Below, one piece after another: positions 40,270 to 49,258 of a stretch of DNA of 64,000 bases; within the stretch, counting starts at the first letter, position 1, and each line of letters starts with the position of its first letter. This DNA is from Acidobacteriota bacterium. GTDB taxonomy: Bacteria > Acidobacteriota > Thermoanaerobaculia > Multivoradales > Multivoraceae. The notes beneath the pieces were generated by a model that made no database searches, was not told the origin of the DNA, and saw only the letters and a list, made by a program, of their open reading frames with translations. A program made the position numbers and the translations under genes. The DNA is taken from contig QQVD01000030.1 of NCBI GenBank assembly GCA_003388555.1, forward strand, positions 112,078 through 176,077. Direction: 5' to 3'.

Positions 40270-42025
40270 CGCCGACTCCTCGAGTGGACTCCAGCTCCGA
40301 GATCCTCGCCTCGCTCCCGTCCGGCGGCAGGTCCACCCTCAGACCGCTGCCGCGCAGCGCCCGCAGCCCGACTCCACCCACCAGGTGAGGCTCGATCTCG
40401 AGCCTCGCCGCGGCGAGCGGTCTGCGCAGCGGCAGGCGCACCCGCCAGGTCGAGCCGGGATCGAGGCGCCGCGACAGCCCCGGCCAGCGCCGCGGCCCCC
40501 AGGCATCGCCGTGCTCGTCGCGCAGGTCCACCTCGAGCATGAGGCCTCCCGGGCCGGCGGACGACGGCAGCCAGGTCGCGAACCCGTCGTTGCGCACCAG
40601 CAACTCGAGCGTGCGCAGCTCTCCCGGCCGCCAGCCGTCGAGCCCGCTCAGCGACAGCGAACACTGCAGCTCGCCCCAGGTGAGGCTGGTCGGGGCGGCG
40701 ACATCGGGCGCGTCCTGCGTTTGCGAGGCAGCCCCGGCCCAGTCTCCCCGACCGCCGCGACCACCACGCGTCAGCTCACCGCACGCTGCGAGCAGGACCT
40801 CGGCGCAGCGCCCCGGATCGTGCTCGCGTTCGATCCACAGCCGCGCGGCACCGCCGCGGTCGCGCAGCTCCTCGGGCCTGGCCAGCGACTCGCCGCAGAC
40901 CCGCGCCAGCGCGAGCACCTCGGGCGCATCGAGCGACGGATCGGCGGGGTCGTCGCCTAGCGGCACGCGCAACGCGAACGCCCCTGGCAGGTCGCGGAAC
41001 TGCGCGTAGTCGGAGACCACCGTGGCTCGGCCCAGTGCGAAGATGCGCAGCAGCGATGCCGAGGTCTCGCCGGCGGTGGGATAGCGGAGGTTGACGCAGA
41101 GGTCGCACGCACGGATCGCCGGTGCGAAGTCGTCCGCCGGGAGGAAACCGACCAGGTGCACCCGATCCGCGACGCCGAGCTCGCGCGCCAGGAGATCGAG
41201 ACCGAGGCCCGGAGACTGCTCTCCGCCCACAACGAGGTGCGCAGTCCGCAGCGGCTCCCGGGTCAGCGCCCGCACCGCGCTCGCGGTGCGCTTGATCGGC
41301 GTCTGGAAGCCGAACGATCCGAGCAGCGGTGCGTCATCGGGCACGCCCCACGAGCGCCGCAGAGCGTTTGCGCGCTGCTCGGTGCGTTCGTCCAGCGGCG
41401 GCGCCGGCATCGGCATCGGCACCACCGCGACCGCGGCGCGGACCCCCTCCTCGACCAGGGTGCGACGCGCCCACTCGCTGTGCACCACCACGCCGGCCTG
41501 ACGCTCGAGCAGGCTGCGATGAGCGGGCAGGGCGAACATCCCGGCCTGGGCGTAGACGCTCCAGCGCGGTGGCAGGGCCACCGCGGCCCCCACCCACCCG
41601 TGCTCGCGCCGCATCTGCTCGACGTAGGCCTCGAGGTCGGTGCGGCCGAGAGTGCGTTCGATCAGCAGATGGTGGAGGAAGACGTCGTGCAGGGTCACCA
41701 GTCCCGGTCGCTCGATCGCGGACTCGACGATGCGCTCGTGGTGCAGGTTGTTGCCGACCTGGTAGAGCGGCGTGCGCCCGTCCTCACCGAGGCGCTCCCA
41801 GGACACCGGCCGGAAACGCGCCGCCACCTCCGGAGCCACCTGCTGCCCCCCCACCCGCACCACCCGTACCGTGCCGCCGCGGTCGTCGGACGAGGCGTCG
41901 GCGAGCGCGCCGAGCCGTTCGAGCCCGGTCAGCAGGTCGACCGAGTAGTCGGAGATGCCGGTGCGCACCGGCGGCAGCGGCGAGACGTAGTCGAGCCGCA
42001 GGTCGCTGGGTGCAAAGGAGCTCAT
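40256..42025 (-). CDS. GT4-family glycosyltransferase with C-terminal beta-sandwich
   Basis: A 589-residue cytoplasmic enzyme. The N-terminal Rossmann half begins DYVSPLPPVRTGISDYSVDLL, and the nucleotide-sugar half has FGFQTPIKRTASAV, DRVHLVGFLP and the donor-binding motif YPTAGETSASLLRIFALG with the EX7E-like pattern and VVSDYAQF. After about residue 430 a further 120 residues form a beta-rich domain (LSLSGLDGWRPGELRTLELLVRNDG) not part of GT-B enzymes. It probably transfers sugars in O-antigen or exopolysaccharide synthesis; donor and acceptor are unknown. An alternative ATG at 42043 lies too close to its purine-rich site. It is 25 bp after prfB and overlaps the acidic gene downstream. Confidence 0.85.
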   Translation of the reverse strand: MSSFAPSDLRLDYVSPLPPVRTGISDYSVDLLTGLERLGALADASSDDRGGTVRVVRVGGQQVAPEVAARFRPVSWERLGEDGRTPLYQVGNNLHHERIVESAIERPGLVTLHDVFLHHLLIERTLGRTDLEAYVEQMRREHGWVGAAVALPPRWSVYAQAGMFALPAHRSLLERQAGVVVHSEWARRTLVEEGVRAAVAVVPMPMPAPPLDERTEQRANALRRSWGVPDDAPLLGSFGFQTPIKRTASAVRALTREPLRTAHLVVGGEQSPGLGLDLLARELGVADRVHLVGFLPADDFAPAIRACDLCVNLRYPTAGETSASLLRIFALGRATVVSDYAQFRDLPGAFALRVPLGDDPADPSLDAPEVLALARVCGESLARPEELRDRGGAARLWIEREHDPGRCAEVLLAACGELTRGGRGGRGDWAGAASQTQDAPDVAAPTSLTWGELQCSLSLSGLDGWRPGELRTLELLVRNDGFATWLPSSAGPGGLMLEVDLRDEHGDAWGPRRWPGLSRRLDPGSTWRVRLPLRRPLAAARLEIEPHLVGGVGLRALRGSGLRVDLPPDGSEARISELESTRGVGDACI

Positions 42026-42050
42026 CGTCGATCCGGGCTGCATCCCTGGG

Positions 42051-43179
42051 CTAGGCGCCGCCGGCCTCCTCGCTGCGCATCTGGTCCTTGAGGAAGGCCT
42101 CGATGAACGCCTGCAACTCTCCGTCGAGCACGCTGTCGGTGTCGCCGACCTCGACCCCGGTGCGGTGGTCCTTGACCATCCGGTACGGGTGCAGCACGTA
42201 GCTGCGGATCTGGCTGCCGAAACCGATCTCCTTCTTCTCGCCCTCCTTCTCGGCCAGCTCCTCGGCCCGCTTCTGCAGCTCCAGGTCGTAGAGACGCGCA
42301 CGCAGCACCTTCATCGCCGTCGCCCGGTTCTTGTGCTGGCTGCGCTCGTTCTGGCAGCTGACGACGATGCCGGTCGGCAGGTGGGTGATGCGCACCGCCG
42401 AGTCGGTGACGTTGACGTGCTGGCCTCCCGCACCCGAGGAGCGATAGGTGTCGACGCGCAGGTCCTTGTCGTCGATCTCCACCTCGACGTCGTCGTCGAT
42501 CTCTGGGTAGACGTGCATCGAGGCGAACGAGGTGTGGCGCCGCTTCGCGGCGTCGAACGGCGAGATGCGCACCAGCCTGTGCACCCCCGACTCGCCCTTG
42601 AGGTAACCGAAGGCGTAGGGACCGCGCAGCGCGCAGGTGGCGCTCTTGAGGCCCGCCTCCTCACCGTCGAGCCGGTCGAGGATCTCGACGTCGTACTCGT
42701 TCTGCTCCGCCCAGCGCAGGTACATGCGCAGCAGCATCTCGGCCCAGTCCTGCGACTCGGTGCCACCGGCGCCCGGGTGGATCGAGAAGATCGCGTTGCG
42801 TTCGTCGTCCTCGCCGGAGAGCTTGAGCTCGAGGTCGAGCTTCTCGAGGTCGCCGTCGAGCCGCCTGGTGAAGCGCGCGACCTCGGCACTGCTGTCGTCG
42901 TCGGTGGCACCCTCTCCGATCAGCTCGCGCCAGGTCTCGATCTCCTCGAGGTCCTCGTCGAGCTGGTTCGCGGTGTCCACCTTGCGCTGCAGCGCGCGGC
43001 GACGCTGGACCAGCGGAGCGCCCTTCTGGGGGTCGTCCCAGAAGCCGGGCGCCTGCATCTCGTGGTCGATGGCGCCGAGCTCCTCCTGGTACTGGGCGAC
43101 GTCAAAGATACCCCCGGAGGGAGGTCAGCCACTTCTCGAGCCGGTCGAATTCCTGCAGCGTCGTCTGTTTCTCGTTCAT
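42051..43179 (-). CDS. prfB: Peptide chain release factor 2, with programmed +1 frameshift
   Basis: RF2 releases peptides at UGA and UAA codons. The gene needs a +1 shift. The first 25 codons ([17 protein letters not shown] and on, from the ATG at 43179, AGGAAG 8 nt upstream) end at an in-frame TGA (43104-43102) in the context GGGGGTATCTTTGAC. Skipping one T joins them to the frame ending at 42051, giving about 375 residues. The GGGGG upstream of CTT-TGA is the internal Shine-Dalgarno element and CTTTGA the slip site, as in Escherichia coli. The stop-codon recognition tripeptide SPF is in [13 protein letters not shown] and the catalytic GGQ in [10 protein letters not shown]. It is not a pseudogene; the shift senses RF2 supply. 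It follows lnt by 89 bp. Confidence 0.97.
43102..43117 (-). promoter_or_regulatory. prfB recoding site
   Basis: On the minus strand GGGGGTATCTTTGA (internal Shine-Dalgarno-like G run, then CTT at 43107-43105 and TGA at 43104-43102). The ribosome pauses at the UGA, slips +1 on CUU to UUU, and continues with GAC. Confidence 0.93.
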
Positions 43180-43268
43180 CGGATGATCTTCCTGATCGGT
43201 GTGGGGAGGGCGCTCCCGGGCGCCGCACGAGACTCGGCGTGCCTCTGCCGTCGTTCCGCCCAGCGGTG

Positions 43269-44888
43269 TCAGCGAGCGGCCTGGCCCGGCGCGCCCGGAC
43301 TGGCCCGCCGCCGGCCGACGAAGCCCGCGCACGCCAGGACAGCCAGGCACGAGGCCTCGACCCAGAGAGGGAAACGGCTGAACCACGTGAGCTGTTGCCG
43401 GGGCTCGACCGCCGCCTCGATGGTGCCGCTCTCGGAGAGCTCGAGGCTCTCGCTCAGCCTACCCAAAGGATCGATGCGTGCCGAGATCCCGGTGAGAGCG
43501 GCGCGCAGCAACCAGCGACGGTTCTCCGCGGCCCGGAAGCGCGCCGCCCGCAGATGCTGCCAGGGCGCGGAGCTGTCACCGTACCATGCGTCGTTGGTCA
43601 CCGTGACCAGGACGTTGGCACCCGCACGTGACCGCGCGGCCACCTCGTCAGCAAAGGTGATCTCGAAGCAGATCGACACCCCCAGGCGCAGCACCCCCCA
43701 CTCGAGGATGGTCAGGTCGCTTCCCTTGCTGAAGGCGCCGGCATTGCGCGCCAGCTGCAGAGCGAAAGGCAGGATGTCGCCGTAGGGCACGTACTCGCCG
43801 AACGGCACCAGGTGCATCTTGTCGTAGCTCTGGGTGGCGCCGCCGGGCAGCGCCAGCACTGCGGTGTTGTAGGTGCGCTCGCCGTCGCGGCGCGAGCTGT
43901 TCAGCAGCAGGGCGCAGCCGGCGTCGGTGATCCGTGCCACGTCGGCGCTCAGCTGCGGATCGCGGGGAAAGACGAACGGCCAGGCGGCGCTCTCCGGCCA
44001 GAGCACCAGGCCCCCGACGCCGGGACACTCGGACAGCTCGAGCAGTCGGCGGTAGCCACGCTGGATCTCCAGCGCGTCGACGTCGAGCACCACGGCGGTG
44101 TTCGGCTGCACGATGCTGACCGGCGGCTCGAAGCGGGGTGAGCTCCCCTCCCCCACCGCGCCGGCTCCGATCGCCGGCAGAGCGGCCGACACCGCCGCCA
44201 CCAGCGCCACCCCGGAGGCGACGACCGCACAACGAAGCAGGGCTCGGCGCCGGAAGCCGTCCACCCAGGCCCGCGCCAGCGCGCAGTTGACCAGCAGCAC
44301 CAGCGCCGACCAGCCGCTCACTCCCAGCACCTGGGAAGCGGCCAGCACGCCGGGAACGTCGACCACCGAGTATCCGGCGAGATTCCACGGGAAGCCGCTC
44401 ATCAGGGTGCCGCGCAGCCACTCGCAGAGGACCCAGACGGCGGGCGCGCTCCACCAGCCGACGCCGCGCCGGGCCAGCACTCGGCAGGCGAGCAGGAAGA
44501 GGCCATGGTAGCTGCCGAGGTAGGCGGCGAGCAGGGTCAGCAGCGCAACCGACAGGCCTACCGGGAGCTGACCGAAACGCACCAGCGTCGGCACGATCCA
44601 GGGAATGGTGAGCCACCAGAAGAGAATCCCGTGCAGCCATCCGACGAGCAGCAGGAAGCGGCCGGGAAGAGCGCGCGAGCCGACGTGTAGCGATGCCGCC
44701 ACCAGCGGCGCCAGCGCTATCCACGGCAGCAGCAGGCGAGTCTCGGCCTGGAAGCACAGTGCCCACAGGAGTGCCGACAACGCCGCGACGACGAGCAGGG
44801 GCAGCCGCTGCTCGAGCGGCGAGGAGCGCAGCCAGCGGTCGCGTAGACGGCCGCCCGGCGACGGATTCGCGGCCTCGGTCCCGCTCAC
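43269..44888 (-). CDS. lnt: Apolipoprotein N-acyltransferase
   Basis: A 539-residue inner-membrane enzyme that adds the third acyl chain to lipoproteins. The first about 200 residues hold six hydrophobic helices; the periplasmic nitrilase domain has the triad Glu in LVLWPESAAWPF, Lys in SYDKMHLVPFGEYVPYGD and Cys in LGVSICFEITF, and a last helix (EASCLAVLACAGFVG) closes the protein. The GTG at 44888 has GGGGGAG 8 nt upstream. It is 32 bp after the SPOR gene and ahead of prfB. It could act on the CopC-like lipoprotein of this window among many others. Confidence 0.95.
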   Translation of the reverse strand: MSGTEAANPSPGGRLRDRWLRSSPLEQRLPLLVVAALSALLWALCFQAETRLLLPWIALAPLVAASLHVGSRALPGRFLLLVGWLHGILFWWLTIPWIVPTLVRFGQLPVGLSVALLTLLAAYLGSYHGLFLLACRVLARRGVGWWSAPAVWVLCEWLRGTLMSGFPWNLAGYSVVDVPGVLAASQVLGVSGWSALVLLVNCALARAWVDGFRRRALLRCAVVASGVALVAAVSAALPAIGAGAVGEGSSPRFEPPVSIVQPNTAVVLDVDALEIQRGYRRLLELSECPGVGGLVLWPESAAWPFVFPRDPQLSADVARITDAGCALLLNSSRRDGERTYNTAVLALPGGATQSYDKMHLVPFGEYVPYGDILPFALQLARNAGAFSKGSDLTILEWGVLRLGVSICFEITFADEVAARSRAGANVLVTVTNDAWYGDSSAPWQHLRAARFRAAENRRWLLRAALTGISARIDPLGRLSESLELSESGTIEAAVEPRQQLTWFSRFPLWVEASCLAVLACAGFVGRRRASPGAPGQAAR

Positions 44889-44920
44889 CCTCTCAGCTCC
44901 CCCAAAGGCGCTGTGGCGAC

Positions 44921-45703
44921 TCAGTTGGTCGTGATCCAGGTGTCGAGCTTGAACTCGCGCTTGAGCACGGCGGCCTCGCGCTCGGCCTGGGAACGCTCGG
45001 TGAAGGGTCCGACGCGCACCCGGTACATGGTCCGCCCGTCGACCTGCACCGGCGAGATGAAAGCCCGGTGCCCGGCACCCTTGAGTCGGCGCAGCAGCTG
45101 CTGAGCCTGCCCCTCGTCGCCAGAGGAGAGCACCTGGATCACCGGCAGGTCGGAGACCTGGGGGACATCGACCTGCGGTGCGGGACGGCTCGCGGCGTCG
45201 CGCTCGGCGGCGGCCGCCTGTTCCGCGCGGCGGGTGGCGGCCTGCTCCGCGGCGCGCTCGCCCGCGGCCGCGCTCGGAGTGCTGGGAGCGTCGGCCTGAG
45301 GCTCGAAGGAGGCGCTGCCCTGACGGCCCGACTGGGCCGGGGCGCCGCCCTCCGCCTCCGTCGCGCCCACCGACGCCACCGGCTGGGTGGAGGGCTCCTG
45401 CGGCCTGTCGGCGGACGGGTCGACGGCCTGCTGTCCCGGATCCTGCGGGGTCACGGCGGTCGGCTCGGCGAAGAAGCGCACCGGCCCTTCGTCAACCCCG
45501 TCGCCACCTTCACCGTCCGACACCGGCTCGTCCGCGGCGGCGGAGCTGACCACCGGCGCCGGCGCCTCGCCGATCGCGCGGCCCGCGACCCACATGCCGG
45601 AGACGAAGGCGCCGAAGACCACCGCCAGCAGAGTGCCGAAGACGGTGAGCACCTGGCCGTTGGTCAGAGCGATCTCGTAGTAGCTGCGCTCGTACTCGCT
45701 CAC
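44921..45703 (-). CDS. SPOR-domain membrane protein
   Basis: A 260-residue bitopic protein: short cytoplasmic N-terminus (MSEYERSYYEIALTNGQVL), one helix (about 19-42, TVFGTLLAVVFGAFVSGMWVAG), a 120-residue Pro/Ala/Gln-rich periplasmic linker, and a C-terminal SPOR domain (about 185-260; IQVLSSGDEGQAQQLLRRL, MYRVRVGPFTERSQAEREA). SPOR domains bind denuded peptidoglycan at division sites, so a division or envelope role is expected. The GTG at 45703 has GAGG 6 nt upstream. First in a probable SPOR-lnt-prfB-glycosyltransferase operon. Confidence 0.88.
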   Translation of the reverse strand: MSEYERSYYEIALTNGQVLTVFGTLLAVVFGAFVSGMWVAGRAIGEAPAPVVSSAAADEPVSDGEGGDGVDEGPVRFFAEPTAVTPQDPGQQAVDPSADRPQEPSTQPVASVGATEAEGGAPAQSGRQGSASFEPQADAPSTPSAAAGERAAEQAATRRAEQAAAAERDAASRPAPQVDVPQVSDLPVIQVLSSGDEGQAQQLLRRLKGAGHRAFISPVQVDGRTMYRVRVGPFTERSQAEREAAVLKREFKLDTWITTN

Positions 45704-45865
45704 CTGTCACCTCGACGCCGATCCAGGCGCCGGACAACGCCTTCACACGGCGCCCCGTGCGCCGCGTCGTGCTTGGATCCTAACAGCGTCGCGCCTGTGC
45801 CGGCTTCCCGCAAGTGACTGGTCTGGTGCCACTTGCAAGGGCCCAGGCCAGGCCGTTCGATGGTC

Positions 45866-46690
45866 TCAGGCGCCGCCGCCCCGGGCTCCGCCTGGTCCGG
45901 TCTGTGCGGGCGGCGCAGCAGAGCCAGCCTGCGGCTCGTTGCCCTGAACCCGCCGCATGAACGCCTGCATCATGTCGATCGGCAGCGGGAAGAGGATGGT
46001 CGAGTTGCGCTCGGTGGCGATGTCCGCGAGGGTCTGGAGGTAGCGCAGCTGCAGGGTGGTGGGATTCTGGCTGATCGCCTCGGCCGCCTCGACCAGGGCC
46101 TTCGAAGCCTGCAGCTCGCCGCTGGCGTGGATCACCTTGGCGCGCTTCTCGCGCTCGGCCTCCGCCTGCTTCGCCATGGCCCGCTGCATCTCCTGCGGCA
46201 GGTCGACGTGCTTGACCTCGACCATCGACACCTTGATGCCCCATGGATCCGTCTGCGAATCGAGGATCGCCTGGAGCTGGTCGTTGAGCTTCTCGCGCTC
46301 GGCGAGCAGCTCGTCGAGCTCTGTCTGACCGAGCACCGAGCGCAGGGTGGTCTGGGCCAACTGCGACGTCGCATAGAGGAAGTTCTCCACCTCGACGATC
46401 GCCCGGGTCGGGTCGATGACCCGGAAGTAGATCACCGCGTTCACCTTCACCGACACGTTGTCGCGGGTGATGATGTCCTGCGGCGGCACGTCGAGCACGA
46501 CGGTGCGCAGCGACACCTTCACCAGACGATCGAAGGGCCAGAAGATCAGCACCAGGCCGGGGCCCTTCGGCTCCGGCAGCAGGCGCCCGAGCCGGAACAC
46601 CACCGCCCTCTCGTACTCGCTGAGGACGTTGATCCAGCGGAGCATGAAGATCATCACCACCAGGACCATGCCCGCGATCACTCCGATCAT
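45866..46690 (-). CDS. Slipin (SPFH/band 7 protein)
   Basis: A 274-residue membrane-anchored scaffold. One N-terminal helix ([19 protein letters not shown]) is followed by [24 protein letters not shown] and the SPFH core to about residue 180, then an Ala/Glu-rich coiled coil ([20 protein letters not shown]) and a conserved [23 protein letters not shown] block typical of slipins. It would form ring or cage oligomers in membrane microdomains. It lies 45 bp after nfeD, the standard operon partner whose protease cleaves slipin C-termini in archaeal homologues. Confidence 0.93.
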   Translation of the reverse strand: MIGVIAGMVLVVMIFMLRWINVLSEYERAVVFRLGRLLPEPKGPGLVLIFWPFDRLVKVSLRTVVLDVPPQDIITRDNVSVKVNAVIYFRVIDPTRAIVEVENFLYATSQLAQTTLRSVLGQTELDELLAEREKLNDQLQAILDSQTDPWGIKVSMVEVKHVDLPQEMQRAMAKQAEAEREKRAKVIHASGELQASKALVEAAEAISQNPTTLQLRYLQTLADIATERNSTILFPLPIDMMQAFMRRVQGNEPQAGSAAPPAQTGPGGARGGGA

Positions 46691-46735
46691 CGCTTTTCTC
46701 CTTGAGAGTTGACGGGTGCGGCAGCGCCGCTCGAC

Positions 46736-48190
46736 TCACGACGGTGGGCTGCCCGTGACACGCACCGTCAGGCCCTCGACGCCGGTGACCTCGACCCGGG
46801 CACCGGCGGAGATCGCTTCGGCGCTCGAGGCGTTCCAGATCTCGCCGTGCAGATCGACCTTGCCACGGAACTCCCCTGCGCCCGAGCCGGCCACGAAGTC
46901 GGCGCGGGCGATCGCCATGTCGCCGACGAGGCCCTCGCCGCCGGTGGCGACGCGGTTGCGGCGCGCCCTCCACACCAGCACTGCCAGCGGGGCGACGACG
47001 AGCGCCGAGGTGATCGCCATCGCGACGATCACCTGGGTGCTGACGCGCAGCGCCGGATCCGGCGAGCGGAAGAGCATCAGGCCGCCGAGCACCAGCGAGA
47101 CGATGCCGCCGACGCCGAGCACCCCGAAGCCACCGGTCTTGACCTCCGCGAAGAAGAGCACGCCCGCGAGCAGCAGGAAGGCGATACCGGCGGTGTTCAC
47201 CGGCAGTGCGGAGGTGCCGTAGAGACCGAGCAGGAAGGCGATGGCGCCCAGCACGCCGGGGAAGATCGCGCCGGGGTTGGTGATCTCGACCCACAGCCCG
47301 AGACCGCCGAGCGAAAGCAGCAGGTAGGCGATGTTGGGGCTGAGCAGCGCGCCCCGCACGCGCTGGAAGGGGCTGAGCTCGATGGCGCGGATCACCGGTC
47401 GGTCGAGGTCGAGCACCACGACGCTGCCGTCGCTGCGTTCGAGCGTGCGGCCGTCGAGCTGCGCCAGCAGAGCGTCGAGGTCCGGCGCCAGGGCGTCGAC
47501 GAGTCCGGCAGCGAGCGCCTCCTCGGCGGTGAACGAACGGGATTCGAGGACCGCCGCCTCGGCGAGCTCGAGGTCTCGCCCGTTGCGTGCCGCCAGGGTG
47601 CGGATCCAGGCCGCAGAATCGGCCTCGACCTTCTCTCCGAGGTTGCCCTCGATGTCCTCGCCCTGGCCGCTCACCGGGTGGGCCGCTCCGGTGTTCGTGC
47701 TCGGCGCCATCGCGGCGACGTCGGCCGCCATCAGCAGGAAGAAGCCGGCCGAAGCCGCCTGCGCGCCCTGCGGCGCCACCCAGACGATCACCGGCGTGCG
47801 CGCCTCCAGCATCGCGGTGGTCATCTGGCGGGTCGAGGTCAGCAGACCCCCCGGGGTGCTGAGCTGCAGCACGACCGCCGCAGCGCCCTCGCGATCGGCC
47901 CGCTCGAGCACCTCGAGCAGGTGCTCGGAGGCCACCGGGTGGATGATCGAATCGACGGTGGCGACGAAGACGTCCTGGGCGGTGCGCACGGTGACGCCGG
48001 ACGTCGCGGAATCGTCGGCGCCGGAACCCGGGCTCTCCGGCGGCGGCCGGGAAGCGGAGTCCGCTGGCTGCTGGGCGAGTGCCGCCGCGACGAGGAACAC
48101 CGCACACGCGGCGACCACTGCGCTGCAGGCCGCGACGGGCAGTGCCCGCACCGGCCGGCTGATCGCGACGGTGCCGCGGGCTCGCCTCAT
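46736..48190 (-). CDS. NfeD-family membrane serine protease (long form)
   Basis: A 484-residue protein with signal peptide, a ClpP-class protease domain (about 65-290), a multi-helix membrane region (about 305-410) and a C-terminal OB-fold (about 420-484). Protease features are LQLSTPGGLLTSTRQM, the likely nucleophile Ser in GAQAASAGFFLLM, and the Lys candidate in LGEKVEADSAAW, matching the Ser-Lys dyad of the family. It probably cleaves the slipin encoded next to it and regulates its assembly. The ATG at 48190 overlaps the preceding stop in ATGA (4 nt), which fixes the start; longer frames upstream are shadows of the neighbouring gene. Confidence 0.93.
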   Translation of the reverse strand: MRRARGTVAISRPVRALPVAACSAVVAACAVFLVAAALAQQPADSASRPPPESPGSGADDSATSGVTVRTAQDVFVATVDSIIHPVASEHLLEVLERADREGAAAVVLQLSTPGGLLTSTRQMTTAMLEARTPVIVWVAPQGAQAASAGFFLLMAADVAAMAPSTNTGAAHPVSGQGEDIEGNLGEKVEADSAAWIRTLAARNGRDLELAEAAVLESRSFTAEEALAAGLVDALAPDLDALLAQLDGRTLERSDGSVVVLDLDRPVIRAIELSPFQRVRGALLSPNIAYLLLSLGGLGLWVEITNPGAIFPGVLGAIAFLLGLYGTSALPVNTAGIAFLLLAGVLFFAEVKTGGFGVLGVGGIVSLVLGGLMLFRSPDPALRVSTQVIVAMAITSALVVAPLAVLVWRARRNRVATGGEGLVGDMAIARADFVAGSGAGEFRGKVDLHGEIWNASSAEAISAGARVEVTGVEGLTVRVTGSPPS

Positions 48191-48978
48191 CGCACCTCTT
48201 CGAGCGCCGACCAGTCCGGCGGCTCGGCACTCTCGAAGACCGACGACGGCACGTCCTCGTAGACCCGGATCTCGCTGATCTGCCGCTCGCCGCGGTCGCC
48301 GGACAGCAGCACGCCACCGTGCCGCGTCCACTTCGCCCACGGAGTCTTGAAACGGGGCTCGGGGTCGCCGGCGTCGGCGAAGAACGCCCACTGCTCGACC
48401 AGCCCGGTCTCCTTGGCGATCGACACGTGGTACTTGTTCTGAGGCGTCACGCCGACGCCCTCGAAGGTCAGCTGCACCACGTCCGCCATGCGTCCGTCCT
48501 CCATCGGCTGCTCGCCGACGTAGGTCAGGGTGACGCCGCTGTCCTTGAGCTTGTACGGCATCGCCAGCCAGTACATGTCGTTGATCCAGGCTTCGTAGGT
48601 CGCCTGCAGCGCCTTGGCCCGCGCCTCCTCGTCGGTGACCTCGACGCCATCCTCGAACACCCTGCCCTGGCGGCTGTTCACGTTCATCAGCACCGTGCGC
48701 TTCTGCTGCTGGAAGCGCAGGTCGCCGGTCCACTTGTCCCACAGGTGGGTGCGGAAGCCGAAGAAGTTCCAGTGGAGGAACCGCGTCTGGTCCCATGCCT
48801 GGCGTCCGCCCATCGCCTCCATCGTGGCGTCGGCGAGCTCGATCGCGCGCGCATCGGATGCCTCGACGTCGAAACCGTCGGCTGCCGGATTCTGGGCGAG
48901 CACGGGCACCGCCGCGACGAGCAGCGACAGGGTGAGGCAGGAACAGATGGCGAATCGGGATGTGGGATTGCGCTGCAC
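48187..48978 (-). CDS. Periplasmic DUF6503-like protein
   Basis: A 263-residue exported protein; signal AICSCLTLSLLVAAVPVLAQ. The mature part contains ELADATMEAMGGRQAWDQTRFLHWNFFG, a run of beta strands, YWLAMPYKLKDSGVTLTYVGE and GLVEQWAFFADAGDPEP. This layout (helix with GG-x-W, then a LolA-like half-barrel) resembles proteins annotated DUF6503, possibly lipid or lipoprotein carriers; that is inference. The GTG at 48978 has GAGGG 5 nt upstream. Its stop overlaps the nfeD start by 4 nt, making a three-gene unit with nfeD and slipin. Confidence 0.75.
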   Translation of the reverse strand: MQRNPTSRFAICSCLTLSLLVAAVPVLAQNPAADGFDVEASDARAIELADATMEAMGGRQAWDQTRFLHWNFFGFRTHLWDKWTGDLRFQQQKRTVLMNVNSRQGRVFEDGVEVTDEEARAKALQATYEAWINDMYWLAMPYKLKDSGVTLTYVGEQPMEDGRMADVVQLTFEGVGVTPQNKYHVSIAKETGLVEQWAFFADAGDPEPRFKTPWAKWTRHGGVLLSGDRGERQISEIRVYEDVPSSVFESAEPPDWSALEEVR

Positions 48979-49258
48979 GATAGCCCTCGGTTTCCGAGCA
49001 TGGTCGATACACGAACGGCGAATGCCCTGAGCGACGCCACGGCTCCGGTCTGACCGCGAGTTCGCGTCTCGATCGTACAGCGGATGTGGCCGGCGCCCGG
49101 CCCGGGGGAGCCCGGCCGGGGCCCGAGACGCTTTGAGTATCATCCTGCGGCTCGCGGCCACATCCCCAGCGACAGCAACCCACGTCGGCCTCGGCGCAGA
49201 TCCCGCCGAGGTCGCAGGCGACCGGCGTGCGACCGCGCCGAGGTCACGGGAGCCCAAC

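Noticed and set aside
43102..43104. In-frame TGA early in prfB, suggesting a pseudogene
   Set aside because: The sequence around it is the standard RF2 recoding site and both frames are otherwise intact.
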